A stretch of DNA of 23,312 nt from positions 1-23,312 of the forward strand of contig JBCCSZ010000096.1 in assembly GCA_039199225.1 (NCBI GenBank), read 5' to 3'. Source of the stretch: JBCCSZ01 sp039199225. GTDB taxonomy: Bacteria; Bacteroidota; Bacteroidia; Chitinophagales; Saprospiraceae. The notes below the pieces were generated by a model that saw nothing but the letters and a program-made list of their open reading frames with translations, did no database searches and had not been told where the DNA came from. Every line of letters starts with the position of its first letter. Within the stretch, counting starts at the first letter, position 1. This document shows positions 7,555-14,778 of this stretch, piece after piece. Both the position numbers and the translations under genes were made by a program.

Positions 7555-8607
7555 TTATAAATAATACACAGGGTTGGTATTGACTTTCGTGCAATGGGCT
7601 GCAAAGATACTAAATTTATTGCTTATTATCTCATGCAATAATTGTATCGTAAATTGCTCACTTTCATAGTGTCCTATATCTGCAATAACAATACGTCCAT
7701 CGGCGTCAAAAAACTCGTGGTATTTGTAGTCGGCTGTTACAAAAATATCGGCACCACGAGCGATAGCTGTTTGCAACAAAAAACCACCCGATCCGCCGCA
7801 CACAGCGACCTTTCGAACCTTCCGGCGCCGCAGCCGAGTGTAGCGAACACAACCGGCCCCCATGACTGATTTCAAATGCGCCAGAAAGTCTTTTTCATTC
7901 ATCGGCTCTTCCAACTTTCCAATCATGCCAGAACCGATTTCCATTACCTTATTCTCCGTTGCAATGATGTCGTAAGGTACGTGCGCTTCTGGATGGGCCT
8001 TCAAAAGCGCAGATACCAACGACCGCTCTTGATGAGCTGCATACACGACCTCTAACTTTACCTGCGCACCACCGCTGCCATCACGGGTTCCTACGCCAAG
8101 AGAGGCATAAGTCAAATCGCGAAAACCGGATACAGCACCCGCACCAGCATCCAATAAGGCTTTTCGCAAAGGCTCCATTTGGTCAGGCGCTACAAATGTA
8201 ATGAGCTTTTTTGCTCTCCCTTTAGGCGCTAAAATCTGCGTATCTACCAAGCCCAATTGCTCTGCTATGGCCGAATTTACACCTTTGTAATACACATTAT
8301 CGAGGTTGGTATGAATGGCATAGATCGCAATATCATTTTTGATGGCCTTCATCACAGTTCGCTCAACATAATTTTTTCCATTCAAACGCTTCAGCCCCTT
8401 AAACACGATCGGATGATGTGCAATGACCAAGTTACATCCCAGCTGAATCGCTTCATCGATAACAGCCTCCGTAGAGTCCAGGCAAATTAAGACCCCCTCT
8501 ATGTCAACCTTGGGATCCCCAACGATCAAGCCTGCATTGTCATAAGACTCCTGCAGGGAGGGCGGTGCAATCTCTTCTAGGTAAGATAGTAGTTTTTTTA
8601 TCTGCAT
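7555..8607 (-). CDS. Nif3-like dinuclear metal-centre protein (YbgI/YqfO family)
   Basis: I place the start at 8607 (MQIKKLLSYLEEI), giving 350 residues. The longer open frame to 8859 would overlap the upstream pabB gene and adds sequence unrelated to the family. Metal ligands of the Nif3 family are visible: H64-H65 in IAHHPIVF, H99 and D103 in AIHTNLDN, and H313 and E316 in DIGHYESEQF. Between the two halves is the PII/CutA-like insert (about 135-235) of the longer YqfO-type members. Its loop, often GTGTFRP-like in relatives, is shorter here (GVGTRDGSGG). The protein forms hexameric rings in homologues; its physiological role is unsettled (GTP cyclohydrolase-like hydrolase or metal chaperone). 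It lies in an operon between pabB (43-nt gap) and the zinc-ribbon gene. Confidence 0.9.
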   Translation of the reverse strand: MQIKKLLSYLEEIAPPSLQESYDNAGLIVGDPKVDIEGVLICLDSTEAVIDEAIQLGCNLVIAHHPIVFKGLKRLNGKNYVERTVMKAIKNDIAIYAIHTNLDNVYYKGVNSAIAEQLGLVDTQILAPKGRAKKLITFVAPDQMEPLRKALLDAGAGAVSGFRDLTYASLGVGTRDGSGGAQVKLEVVYAAHQERSLVSALLKAHPEAHVPYDIIATENKVMEIGSGMIGKLEEPMNEKDFLAHLKSVMGAGCVRYTRLRRRKVRKVAVCGGSGGFLLQTAIARGADIFVTADYKYHEFFDADGRIVIADIGHYESEQFTIQLLHEIISNKFSIFAAHCTKVNTNPVYYL

Positions 8608-8650
8608 AAAAGGCTGATTATCTGACGGAAGACGGGCAAAAATACAATTT

Positions 8651-9988
8651 TCAACTGCAAGAATCAAGCCGTATCCCCAACTGTTGCATGGCTTTGGCCT
8701 TGAGCAAGCATTCTTCATACTCCAATTCGGGGACTGAATCAAAGACAATAGCTCCCCCAAGTTGCAACGAAAGGTAGGAACGGGCCGCATTGTATAAAAG
8801 GCTACGGATGACAACATTAAAGTCAAAGTCGCCATTAGGACGGATATACCCCACTGCACCAGAATACCAAGCTCGACGAGTACTCTCGTATTGCTCGATC
8901 AACTTCATACTCATCACTTTTGGAGCCCCAGTCATCGACCCCATTGGAAAAGCATTCCGAATGGCATCTACAAAATGGACCTCTGGACGCAATTCCCCAA
9001 CTACAGTCGAAATCATTTGATGAACTTGCTCAAAGGAGTATATCCCAAATAGTTCTTCTACTTTAACAGAGCCTGGAAAGCAGGAACGGGCCAGGTCGTT
9101 GCGAACCAAATCGACAATCATTACATTCTCCGCCTGATCTTTTTGACTTTCCGATAATTGCTGGCGGAGTACTTGGTCCTCAGCATTGGAGGCTCCCCTT
9201 TTTATGGTTCCCTTTATGGGTTGTGAGATCAATTTGCGCCCTTCTTTTTTCAAAAAACGCTCCGGGCTTGCGCAAAGCAAATATTGCTCGCCTAGCTTGT
9301 AATAGGCTGAAAAAGGAGCCTTAGCCATTTCGTTGAGCGATTGAAAAAGGGGCAGAGGGTCAATAGCGCAGTTTTGTGCGTAAAATTCCTGGCAGAAATT
9401 CATCTCGTAAATGACCCCTTCGATGATGTCTTCTCGGATGGCTGAAACAGCTTCCAAATATTGCTGCTTAGTCATTCGAGGAGAAAGCGCCAACCCGCTT
9501 GGCACCGCATTTTGTATGCTAAGCTTTTGTTGACAAATCTGCGAAAAAATTATTTCAGGGTCTTCTGACTTGCTGTGGATGTACAGCTTACCTAGCTTGA
9601 GTTCGAACACATAGCGAGGCACAAAGAAATGATAATCGGGGAAACCCAAGCCATCAAAATTTGCAGAGCTGAGCTGCTCGATGTCGTTTTTCAGATCGTA
9701 AGAAAAGCCTCCAAATATCCAATCGCCGCATTCTACCGACAGCTTCTTCAGTGCATCAAATGCATCTTGTCCTGGCTGACAATCCGCTGGCCAGCGGATG
9801 ATTTGCCGATCGATCCCGACAGCCAGCAAACACTCACCGCTATGGTATGGGTAAAAGGAGTAGGTATTATTGTCCAGATAGCAGCAACAGTCAAATCCGG
9901 TGGACCACTGCAACAACTGCCTTTTGATCAAAGCTGGCTCAGCTACATCGAAATGTGCCGTTTGATAGCCGAGCAGAGTTTCATTCAT
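8651..9988 (-). CDS. pabB: 4-amino-4-deoxychorismate synthase component I (PabB)
   Basis: This is a 445-residue member of the chorismate-binding family, which aminates chorismate to 4-amino-4-deoxychorismate for p-aminobenzoate and folate synthesis. The motif PIKGT (257-261) holds Lys259, the residue characteristic of PabB; anthranilate and isochorismate enzymes have PIAGT or PLAGT. Other family motifs are CASPERFL (239-246), ENVMIVDLVRNDLAR (287-301), FPMGSMTGAPKVMSM (347-361) and the Glu-rich ELEYEE segment. I choose the ATG at 9988; an in-frame TTG at 10018 gives ten more residues. The glutaminase partner PabA is not in the window. It lies in an apparent operon, about 65 nt after the OmpA gene and 43 nt before the Nif3-like gene. 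Confidence 0.92.
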   Translation of the reverse strand: MNETLLGYQTAHFDVAEPALIKRQLLQWSTGFDCCCYLDNNTYSFYPYHSGECLLAVGIDRQIIRWPADCQPGQDAFDALKKLSVECGDWIFGGFSYDLKNDIEQLSSANFDGLGFPDYHFFVPRYVFELKLGKLYIHSKSEDPEIIFSQICQQKLSIQNAVPSGLALSPRMTKQQYLEAVSAIREDIIEGVIYEMNFCQEFYAQNCAIDPLPLFQSLNEMAKAPFSAYYKLGEQYLLCASPERFLKKEGRKLISQPIKGTIKRGASNAEDQVLRQQLSESQKDQAENVMIVDLVRNDLARSCFPGSVKVEELFGIYSFEQVHQMISTVVGELRPEVHFVDAIRNAFPMGSMTGAPKVMSMKLIEQYESTRRAWYSGAVGYIRPNGDFDFNVVIRSLLYNAARSYLSLQLGGAIVFDSVPELEYEECLLKAKAMQQLGIRLDSCS

Positions 9989-10053
9989 TCGTAATTTGTT
10001 AAACAGGAGATCAGGCAAGTCCCAAGGTCAAAGCTGCCATGAAACATGCCCAG

Positions 10054-11484
10054 CTAGCCATTAAAGCTCAAAATCTTCAGCTCCACTCGCTGATTACTTT
10101 GTCGGCCCGTAGGAGTTGCATTCGTAGCAACGGGCTTACTTTTGCCATAGCCCCTATGCCGCATTCTCGACACAGAAATGCCTTTTCCAGCCAAGAAATC
10201 CGCCACAGCCTTTGCCCTTGCCTTTGATAGTTCGTTACAAAAAACAGCATCACAACGGTTATTGGTATGCCCGCCGATCTCAACAACAACCGATGGATTT
10301 TTCTCTAAGAATCGATAGACCTCCTCCAACATGGGCAATGCCTCTTTCTTAATCACAGCCGAGTCAACGGAAAAGTACAATTTATCCAATCGAATTTGCT
10401 GTCCTTTTCGCATCTTAGAAACATCCTGCAAATCTGGCAAGAGCACAAAAGGTTTATCGCTTCCCTGAAGCTTTGAGTTACTGGGTGGAGTCGTCGGCGG
10501 ATCGTCCACAGAGGCCAACGGCTCTGTATCGATGGGATTGGAATATTCATACATAATAGACACATCATCCTTTCCATCACCAGCTTTATTGCGCGCACGT
10601 ACCTCTATTCGGTTGACCCCCTTTAGCAATCCAAGATAAGCGGAAACTTGCTTCTTGCGGGAGTTGTAGCGGAAATTCACGGGCTTTCGATTGACCAACA
10701 CCTTGATGTCTTGCTTTTTGTCGACATGCTTAACACTTGCCAGCATCGTGAATGCCTCCTCTTTGACATTGGTTTTTTCCCGAGCTGGATTGATGATCTT
10801 CACAATCGGTGTCGGATCATCACCACAGGAAATAACCCGGATCGGGGAAGCATTGTCCACCAGGACATTACCGTTGTAAGGAAGCAAAGATGGCGTCTTG
10901 TAAAATGCCTCGATCAAAATGAACCGCATGGTTTCCTTTGGTTCAAAGCGGAAAGTGTATTCGCGCCATTCTTGGTGGGTAATCAACTGGGTCTCGTCAA
11001 GCAATTCTGCCTTAGCGCAATAACTCGGTCCACCCCATATTCTGATTTTCACCGATTTGTCGTGATTGGTCATACCATTTCCAGCCGCACGTGCCGGGCT
11101 TAAATAGGACCTCGACTTGGCCAAATACAGACTGAAGGTATAACACTTGTCAGCTTCCAAGGGAGCTCTCAGTCGCTGGGATAAACCCTCCCAAGTATCA
11201 TTGTCTCTCACAACCATCCCTAGGTAAGTACTTCCCTCGTAGGCAGGAGTGCTAACGCCAAAAAACAGATTATCGGGATCGGGGCTGGGCTGAACATCGG
11301 GAACCGACTCGCTGGCCTTACCGCAGTCAAACCAACCTCTGTGCGGCCGCCCTAGTTTGGCACCAACCCGCGGATAGTCTTCAAATGAGGGATTGGACAA
11401 ATTAATGATTTCTTCCTGGGCTTGAACAGGAGAGAAGCTCATCAAAAGAGCTATCAGTAGGAGTGTATAAAGCCTATAATTCAT
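10054..11484 (-). CDS. OmpA-family outer-membrane protein with N-terminal lectin-like region
   Basis: This 476-residue protein starts with a signal peptide ending VQAQ (about residue 23). The N-terminal region (about 25-215: NPSFEDYP, GWFDCG, GSTYLGM, CYTFSLYLAKS) looks like a galactose-binding/jelly-roll domain. Next comes an Ig-like region (about 225-315) and a proline-rich linker. The C-terminal OmpA/MotB-like domain (about 366-476) has VEIGGHT and NELSKARAKAVADFL. Arg423, equivalent to the diaminopimelate-binding Arg of OmpA, is present. The partner Asp of GHTD is Asn408 here. It probably links the outer membrane to peptidoglycan. It is the first gene of the minus-strand group that continues with pabB. 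Confidence 0.88.
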   Translation of the reverse strand: MNYRLYTLLLIALLMSFSPVQAQEEIINLSNPSFEDYPRVGAKLGRPHRGWFDCGKASESVPDVQPSPDPDNLFFGVSTPAYEGSTYLGMVVRDNDTWEGLSQRLRAPLEADKCYTFSLYLAKSRSYLSPARAAGNGMTNHDKSVKIRIWGGPSYCAKAELLDETQLITHQEWREYTFRFEPKETMRFILIEAFYKTPSLLPYNGNVLVDNASPIRVISCGDDPTPIVKIINPAREKTNVKEEAFTMLASVKHVDKKQDIKVLVNRKPVNFRYNSRKKQVSAYLGLLKGVNRIEVRARNKAGDGKDDVSIMYEYSNPIDTEPLASVDDPPTTPPSNSKLQGSDKPFVLLPDLQDVSKMRKGQQIRLDKLYFSVDSAVIKKEALPMLEEVYRFLEKNPSVVVEIGGHTNNRCDAVFCNELSKARAKAVADFLAGKGISVSRMRHRGYGKSKPVATNATPTGRQSNQRVELKILSFNG

Positions 11485-11620
11485 GTGATCAAATATTGCT
11501 TTTGGTATGCTTATTTTTTTCCTCCCTTTCCACTAAAAAACAAGTAATACAACAGGTGTATCTACTAAACGCTTCCGAAAAGGCAATAGTTGTATATCGT
11601 AATAATAGGGAAAATTCCCC

Positions 11621-11628
11621 CAAAATTA
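11621..11628 (-). promoter_or_regulatory. Possible -7 box for the OmpA-pabB operon
   Basis: TAATTTTG on the minus strand matches TAnnTTTG, 137 nt before the OmpA start codon. No clear -33 box accompanies it, so this is a weak call. Confidence 0.3.
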
Positions 11629-11724
11629 TAAGTCAGCAATAGTTTAAGAAATCGTTAACGAACACAGCCCGATAGCCTGCCCAAATTGGCCGACCTTCGG
11701 TAAGCTAGCTACGATCCGGCTTGT

Positions 11725-12951
11725 TTATTTGAAAGCATTCAACCCGGTCACATCCATACCCGTGATCAGCAAGTGGATGTCGTGTGTGCCTTCGTAAGTC
11801 AAAACTGTTTCTAAGTTCATCATGTGACGCATGACAGAGTATTCGTTGGTGATGCCCATGCCCCCGTGTATCTGACGAGCTTCGCGAGCAACTTCCAGGG
11901 CCATGTGAACATTGTTGCGCTTGGCCATTGAAATTTGAGCAGGAGTGGCTTTGCCTACATTGGCAAGTGTTCCGAGGCGCCAAGCCAGCAGCTGTGCTTT
12001 GGTGATCTCTGTTATCATTTCGGCCAGCTTCTTCTGGGTAAGCTGAAAGCCTGCAATCGGACGACCAAATTGCTCCCTCTCCAAAGAATAGCGCAAAGCA
12101 GAATCGTAGCAGTCCATCGCCGCGCCAATAGCGCCCCAAGCAATACCATAACGAGCTTTCGACAAGCAGCTCAAAGGCCCCTTCAAACCAGCGACGTTTG
12201 GCAGTAAATTTTCTTTGGGTACACGGACGTCCTCAAAGACCAGCTCACCAGTTATGGAAGCTCTCAAGGACCACTTACCGTGAATCTCTGGAGCCGAAAA
12301 TCCTTTCATGCCTCTCTCGACAATCAAACCCCGAATCTTTCCGCTTTCATCCTTGGCCCAAACCACAGCAATGTCAGCTACCGGTGAGTTCGTAATCCAC
12401 ATCTTCGCACCATTCAAAACGTAGGCATCCCCATCGTCGCGAAAATGTGTTGTCATACCACCAGGGTTGGAACCATGATCGGGCTCTGTCAATCCAAAAC
12501 AACCGATGAGTTCACCGTTTGCCAATTTCGGTAGGTACTTGCGACGTTGCTCCTCCGTACCAAATTTATAAATCGGGTACATGACCAAGGAACCCTGTAC
12601 GGATGCCATCGAACGGATACCGGAATCACCGCGCTCCAATTCTTGCATGATGATACCGTAGGCAATTTCGTCCATACCACCGCAGCCATATTCTGCTGGT
12701 AAACTCGGACCATAAGCACCAATTTCCGCCAATCCCTTGAACAAATGGGTTGGACAGTCTGACTTATCAGCATAGGATTCAATGATCGGGCTGACTTCCT
12801 GCTTGACCCAGGATCGAACAGAATCCCGCGCCAACAGATGATCGTCGCTCAGTAATTCGTCGATATTGTAGTAATCATGCCCTTTGAATCGGTCTTCTCT
12901 CGCTCTTTTTTCGTGTACCAATGTACCGTTGTTTGTGCCATTAGATTGCAT
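11725..12951 (-). CDS. gcdH: Glutaryl-CoA dehydrogenase (acyl-CoA dehydrogenase family)
   Basis: This is a 408-residue flavoprotein that oxidises and decarboxylates glutaryl-CoA to crotonyl-CoA in lysine and tryptophan breakdown. The acyl-CoA dehydrogenase layout is complete: N-terminal helical domain (about 30-145), beta domain with CFGLTEPDHGSNP (151-163) and WITNSP, and C-terminal helical domain with REQFGRPI and IHGGMGIT. The catalytic base is Glu387 in TYEGTHDIH. Arg113 in GIRSMASVQGSL sits where glutaryl-CoA dehydrogenases carry the Arg that holds the substrate carboxylate, which separates it from ordinary short- or medium-chain enzymes. It is monocistronic as far as visible, divergent from folB across a 299-bp gap. 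Confidence 0.93.
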   Translation of the reverse strand: MQSNGTNNGTLVHEKRAREDRFKGHDYYNIDELLSDDHLLARDSVRSWVKQEVSPIIESYADKSDCPTHLFKGLAEIGAYGPSLPAEYGCGGMDEIAYGIIMQELERGDSGIRSMASVQGSLVMYPIYKFGTEEQRRKYLPKLANGELIGCFGLTEPDHGSNPGGMTTHFRDDGDAYVLNGAKMWITNSPVADIAVVWAKDESGKIRGLIVERGMKGFSAPEIHGKWSLRASITGELVFEDVRVPKENLLPNVAGLKGPLSCLSKARYGIAWGAIGAAMDCYDSALRYSLEREQFGRPIAGFQLTQKKLAEMITEITKAQLLAWRLGTLANVGKATPAQISMAKRNNVHMALEVAREARQIHGGMGITNEYSVMRHMMNLETVLTYEGTHDIHLLITGMDVTGLNAFK

Positions 12952-13024
12952 GTGCAGAATAATTTGATTGTTTTTACTCTAAATTTCTCATCAGAGTTTC
13001 AAATGAGGTTAGGTATAATTTTAG

Positions 13025-13032
13025 CAAAAATA
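13025..13032 (-). promoter_or_regulatory. Putative -7 box for gcdH
   Basis: The minus strand reads TATTTTTG, matching TAnnTTTG, 74 nt upstream of the gcdH ATG. The nearest TTTG lies 11 nt away, which is shorter than usual spacing. The gap 12952-13250 holds this box and a plus-strand TAATTTTG (13127-13134, toward folB, also without a good -33 box). Nothing else was recognised in the gap. Confidence 0.38.
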
Positions 13033-13250
13033 CGGAATCTCCTCAAATGTTGCCATTTCACAAAGCAGATGTAACGCAAGTATGACTTTTGTCAGCACTG
13101 CAAGCCCCCAATCAGGCAAAAAAGCTTAATTTTGGGCTCGATTTCAGCAATTACTGAACCCCCAATGCACCAAATTTTTGGTCCTTTACAACAGCGACCG
13201 ATTATTAAATTACCAGCGCAAGGCGCAATCATCAAACCTTTTTATCCCTT

Positions 13251-13763
13251 ATGGGCCTGATCTCCTTGAAAAATATGCGCTTTTTCGCCTACCACGGCGT
13301 CTATCCTGAAGAGCAACTGACAGGAAACAATTTCGTGGTAGACATCGACATCCAAACCAGCCTAGACCAAGCTGCTGACAGCGACGAATTGGCAGAAACC
13401 ATCAACTACGAAACGGTATTTCTGATCTGCAAGGCAAGCATGCGCCAACCCGTCAAGCTCATCGAAAAATTGGGCTTCCAAATCATCAGTCGCCTCAAAA
13501 GACAATTCAGTAGCATTCAAGAGGTAAAAATCCGCATCACCAAAGAAACGCCCATACCCGGCGAGCTAATGGGCAGCGCCGCCATCGAATTGGAAGACTC
13601 CTTTGTGAATAGCTGCCCAAGATGTGGAAGCCCCTTCATTTGTTATGGCGATGACAACTGCTGGTGCCGCGAACGACAGATGCATCCCGGAACCCGGCAA
13701 ATGCTCACACAACGCTATCAAGGTTGCCTCTGCAACAATTGTTTGGACTTCTACGATACATAA
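13251..13763 (+). CDS. folB: Dihydroneopterin aldolase fused to a cysteine-rich CWC-like domain
   Basis: Residues 1-118 are a complete dihydroneopterin aldolase, which cleaves 7,8-dihydroneopterin to 6-hydroxymethyl-dihydropterin in folate synthesis. Family features are FFAYHGVYPEE with Glu20/21, INYE (51-54), LIEKLG (70-75) and Lys98 in RITKETPIPG. Typical family length is about 120 residues. This protein continues in frame to 170 with a tail containing eight cysteines: C122-x2-C125-x5-C131-x5-C137-x-C139, then C159-x-C161-x2-C164. The CPRCGSPF...CWC...CLCNNCL pattern matches the small cysteine-rich CWC family usually found as separate 60-70-residue proteins. The tail probably binds a metal; its role is unknown. 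The DUF4197 gene follows by 124 nt. Confidence 0.9.
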   Translation: MGLISLKNMRFFAYHGVYPEEQLTGNNFVVDIDIQTSLDQAADSDELAETINYETVFLICKASMRQPVKLIEKLGFQIISRLKRQFSSIQEVKIRITKETPIPGELMGSAAIELEDSFVNSCPRCGSPFICYGDDNCWCRERQMHPGTRQMLTQRYQGCLCNNCLDFYDT

Positions 13764-13887
13764 GCCACCAGCAAACAGAACCTAAACTTTACCATTTTCG
13801 TAACACCTTTTGAAAAAAAGCATTCGTTACCACTATGACGATACTGCGTCTCAACCATATTCTTGTTTGTTCACAAAATAAATTCTT

Positions 13888-14598
13888 ATGCTCCGTAGAA
13901 TCCTTTTCCTCTGCCTTGTTTTTCAAATCACCGCCTGTGGCGAATTGCAAAATATCGCCGGCGATGTCCTCAACGGCAATACCCCACTCACTACCGCTGA
14001 AGTCGCTAACGGCCTCAAACAAGCCCTAGAAATCGGCATCGGCAAAGGGTCCGACCGCCTGTCCTCCGTCGATGGATATTTCAAAAGCCAATACAAAATT
14101 CTTCTGCCCGCCGAAGTCCGCGAAGTGACCGATAAGCTCAAAAAAATTCCCGGCTTCTCACAGGTAGAAAACGAAATGCTCAAACTCCTCAACCGAGGTG
14201 CCGAAGATGCCGCCAAATCCGCCAAACCCATTTTCGTCAATGCCATCAAACAAATGACTTTCAACGACGCTATGGGCATTCTCATGGGAGAGCAAACAGC
14301 TGCCACCTCCTACTTGCACCGCACAACCAATGATCCACTTTACAACGCCTTCCGCCCAAAAATCGTCAACTCCCTCGACCGAGTCAACGCCACCAAATAC
14401 TGGCGAGATGCCGTCAACAAATACAACAAAATCCCCTTCGTCAAAAAACTTAACCCAGAGCTAGACGATTACGTTACCCAAGAAGCTTTAAAAGGCTTGT
14501 TCGGAATGGTCGAAAAGGAAGAGATTGCCATCCGCAGCGATGTCTCCAAAAGAACCACCGACCTCCTAAAAAAGGTTTTCGCCAAACAGGATAACTAA
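13888..14598 (+). CDS. DUF4197 family lipoprotein
   Basis: This 236-residue protein has a short signal peptide ending in lipobox ITAC (Cys17), so it is expected to be a lipoprotein. The mature part is helical and matches the DUF4197 family along its length: TTAEVANGLKQALEIGIGKG (about 39-58), LLPAEVREV, NRGAEDAAKSAKPIFVNAI, LMGEQTAATSYLHRTT and the C-terminal TQEALKGLF motif. No enzyme residues are evident and no biochemical role is established for the family. It lies 124 nt downstream of folB on the same strand and may be transcribed with it. A long-loop inverted repeat (14611-14674) follows its stop. Confidence 0.87.
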   Translation: MLRRILFLCLVFQITACGELQNIAGDVLNGNTPLTTAEVANGLKQALEIGIGKGSDRLSSVDGYFKSQYKILLPAEVREVTDKLKKIPGFSQVENEMLKLLNRGAEDAAKSAKPIFVNAIKQMTFNDAMGILMGEQTAATSYLHRTTNDPLYNAFRPKIVNSLDRVNATKYWRDAVNKYNKIPFVKKLNPELDDYVTQEALKGLFGMVEKEEIAIRSDVSKRTTDLLKKVFAKQDN

Positions 14599-14610
14599 AA
14601 TAAGCAAACC

Positions 14611-14674
14611 ATTTTGGGAGATGAAGTAAAGAGCAACCTAAAAACCATCCGCCTCTTGCTACATCTCCCAAAAT
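14611..14674. terminator. Long inverted repeat after the DUF4197 gene (possible terminator)
   Basis: ATTTTGGGAGATG (14611-14623) and CATCTCCCAAAAT (14662-14674) form a perfect 13-bp stem, but the loop is 38 nt. The A and T ends could serve as poly-U tracts in either direction between the convergent genes. The long loop is atypical, so terminator function is plausible but not certain. Confidence 0.5.
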
Positions 14675-14709
14675 CACAAGCGCCCCCACCGAAATCACCA
14701 CTCAAAAAA

Positions 14710-14778
14710 TCACAAAATCACCCAATCACCCCTCACCCAATCACCCAATCACCGCTCACCTGTTCACCCATTCACCAC
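14710..14778. repeat. Three tandem 23-bp repeats built on TCACCCAA, with G-quadruplex motif
   Basis: TCAC starts at 14710, 14718, 14726, 14733, 14741, 14749, 14756, 14764 and 14772, a strict 8-8-7 rhythm. This makes three 23-bp units (14710-14732, 14733-14755, 14756-14778), with the last one diverged. On the minus strand 14721-14746 reads G3-N5-G3-N3-G4-N5-G3, a canonical intramolecular quadruplex pattern. The array ends exactly at the stop codon of the minus-strand AI-2E-type gene and would lie in its 3' untranslated region. Confidence 0.75.

Noticed and set aside
8608..8859. N-terminal extension of the Nif3-like open frame
   Set aside because: It overlaps the 3' end of pabB and lacks similarity to the family; MQIKKLL at 8607 is the expected N-terminus.
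8651..9988. Anthranilate synthase (TrpE) or isochorismate synthase
   Set aside because: The PIKGT motif with Lys259 is that of PabB; TrpE and isochorismate synthases carry Ala at that position.
11705..12139. 144-residue minus-strand frame overlapping the end of gcdH
   Set aside because: It is in another frame of the same strand as gcdH, rich in Arg, Ser and His, and conflicts with the conserved C-terminus of the dehydrogenase.
14710..14778. CRISPR-like appearance of the short regular repeats
   Set aside because: Units are contiguous 23-bp tandem copies without unique spacers, and no cas gene is near.
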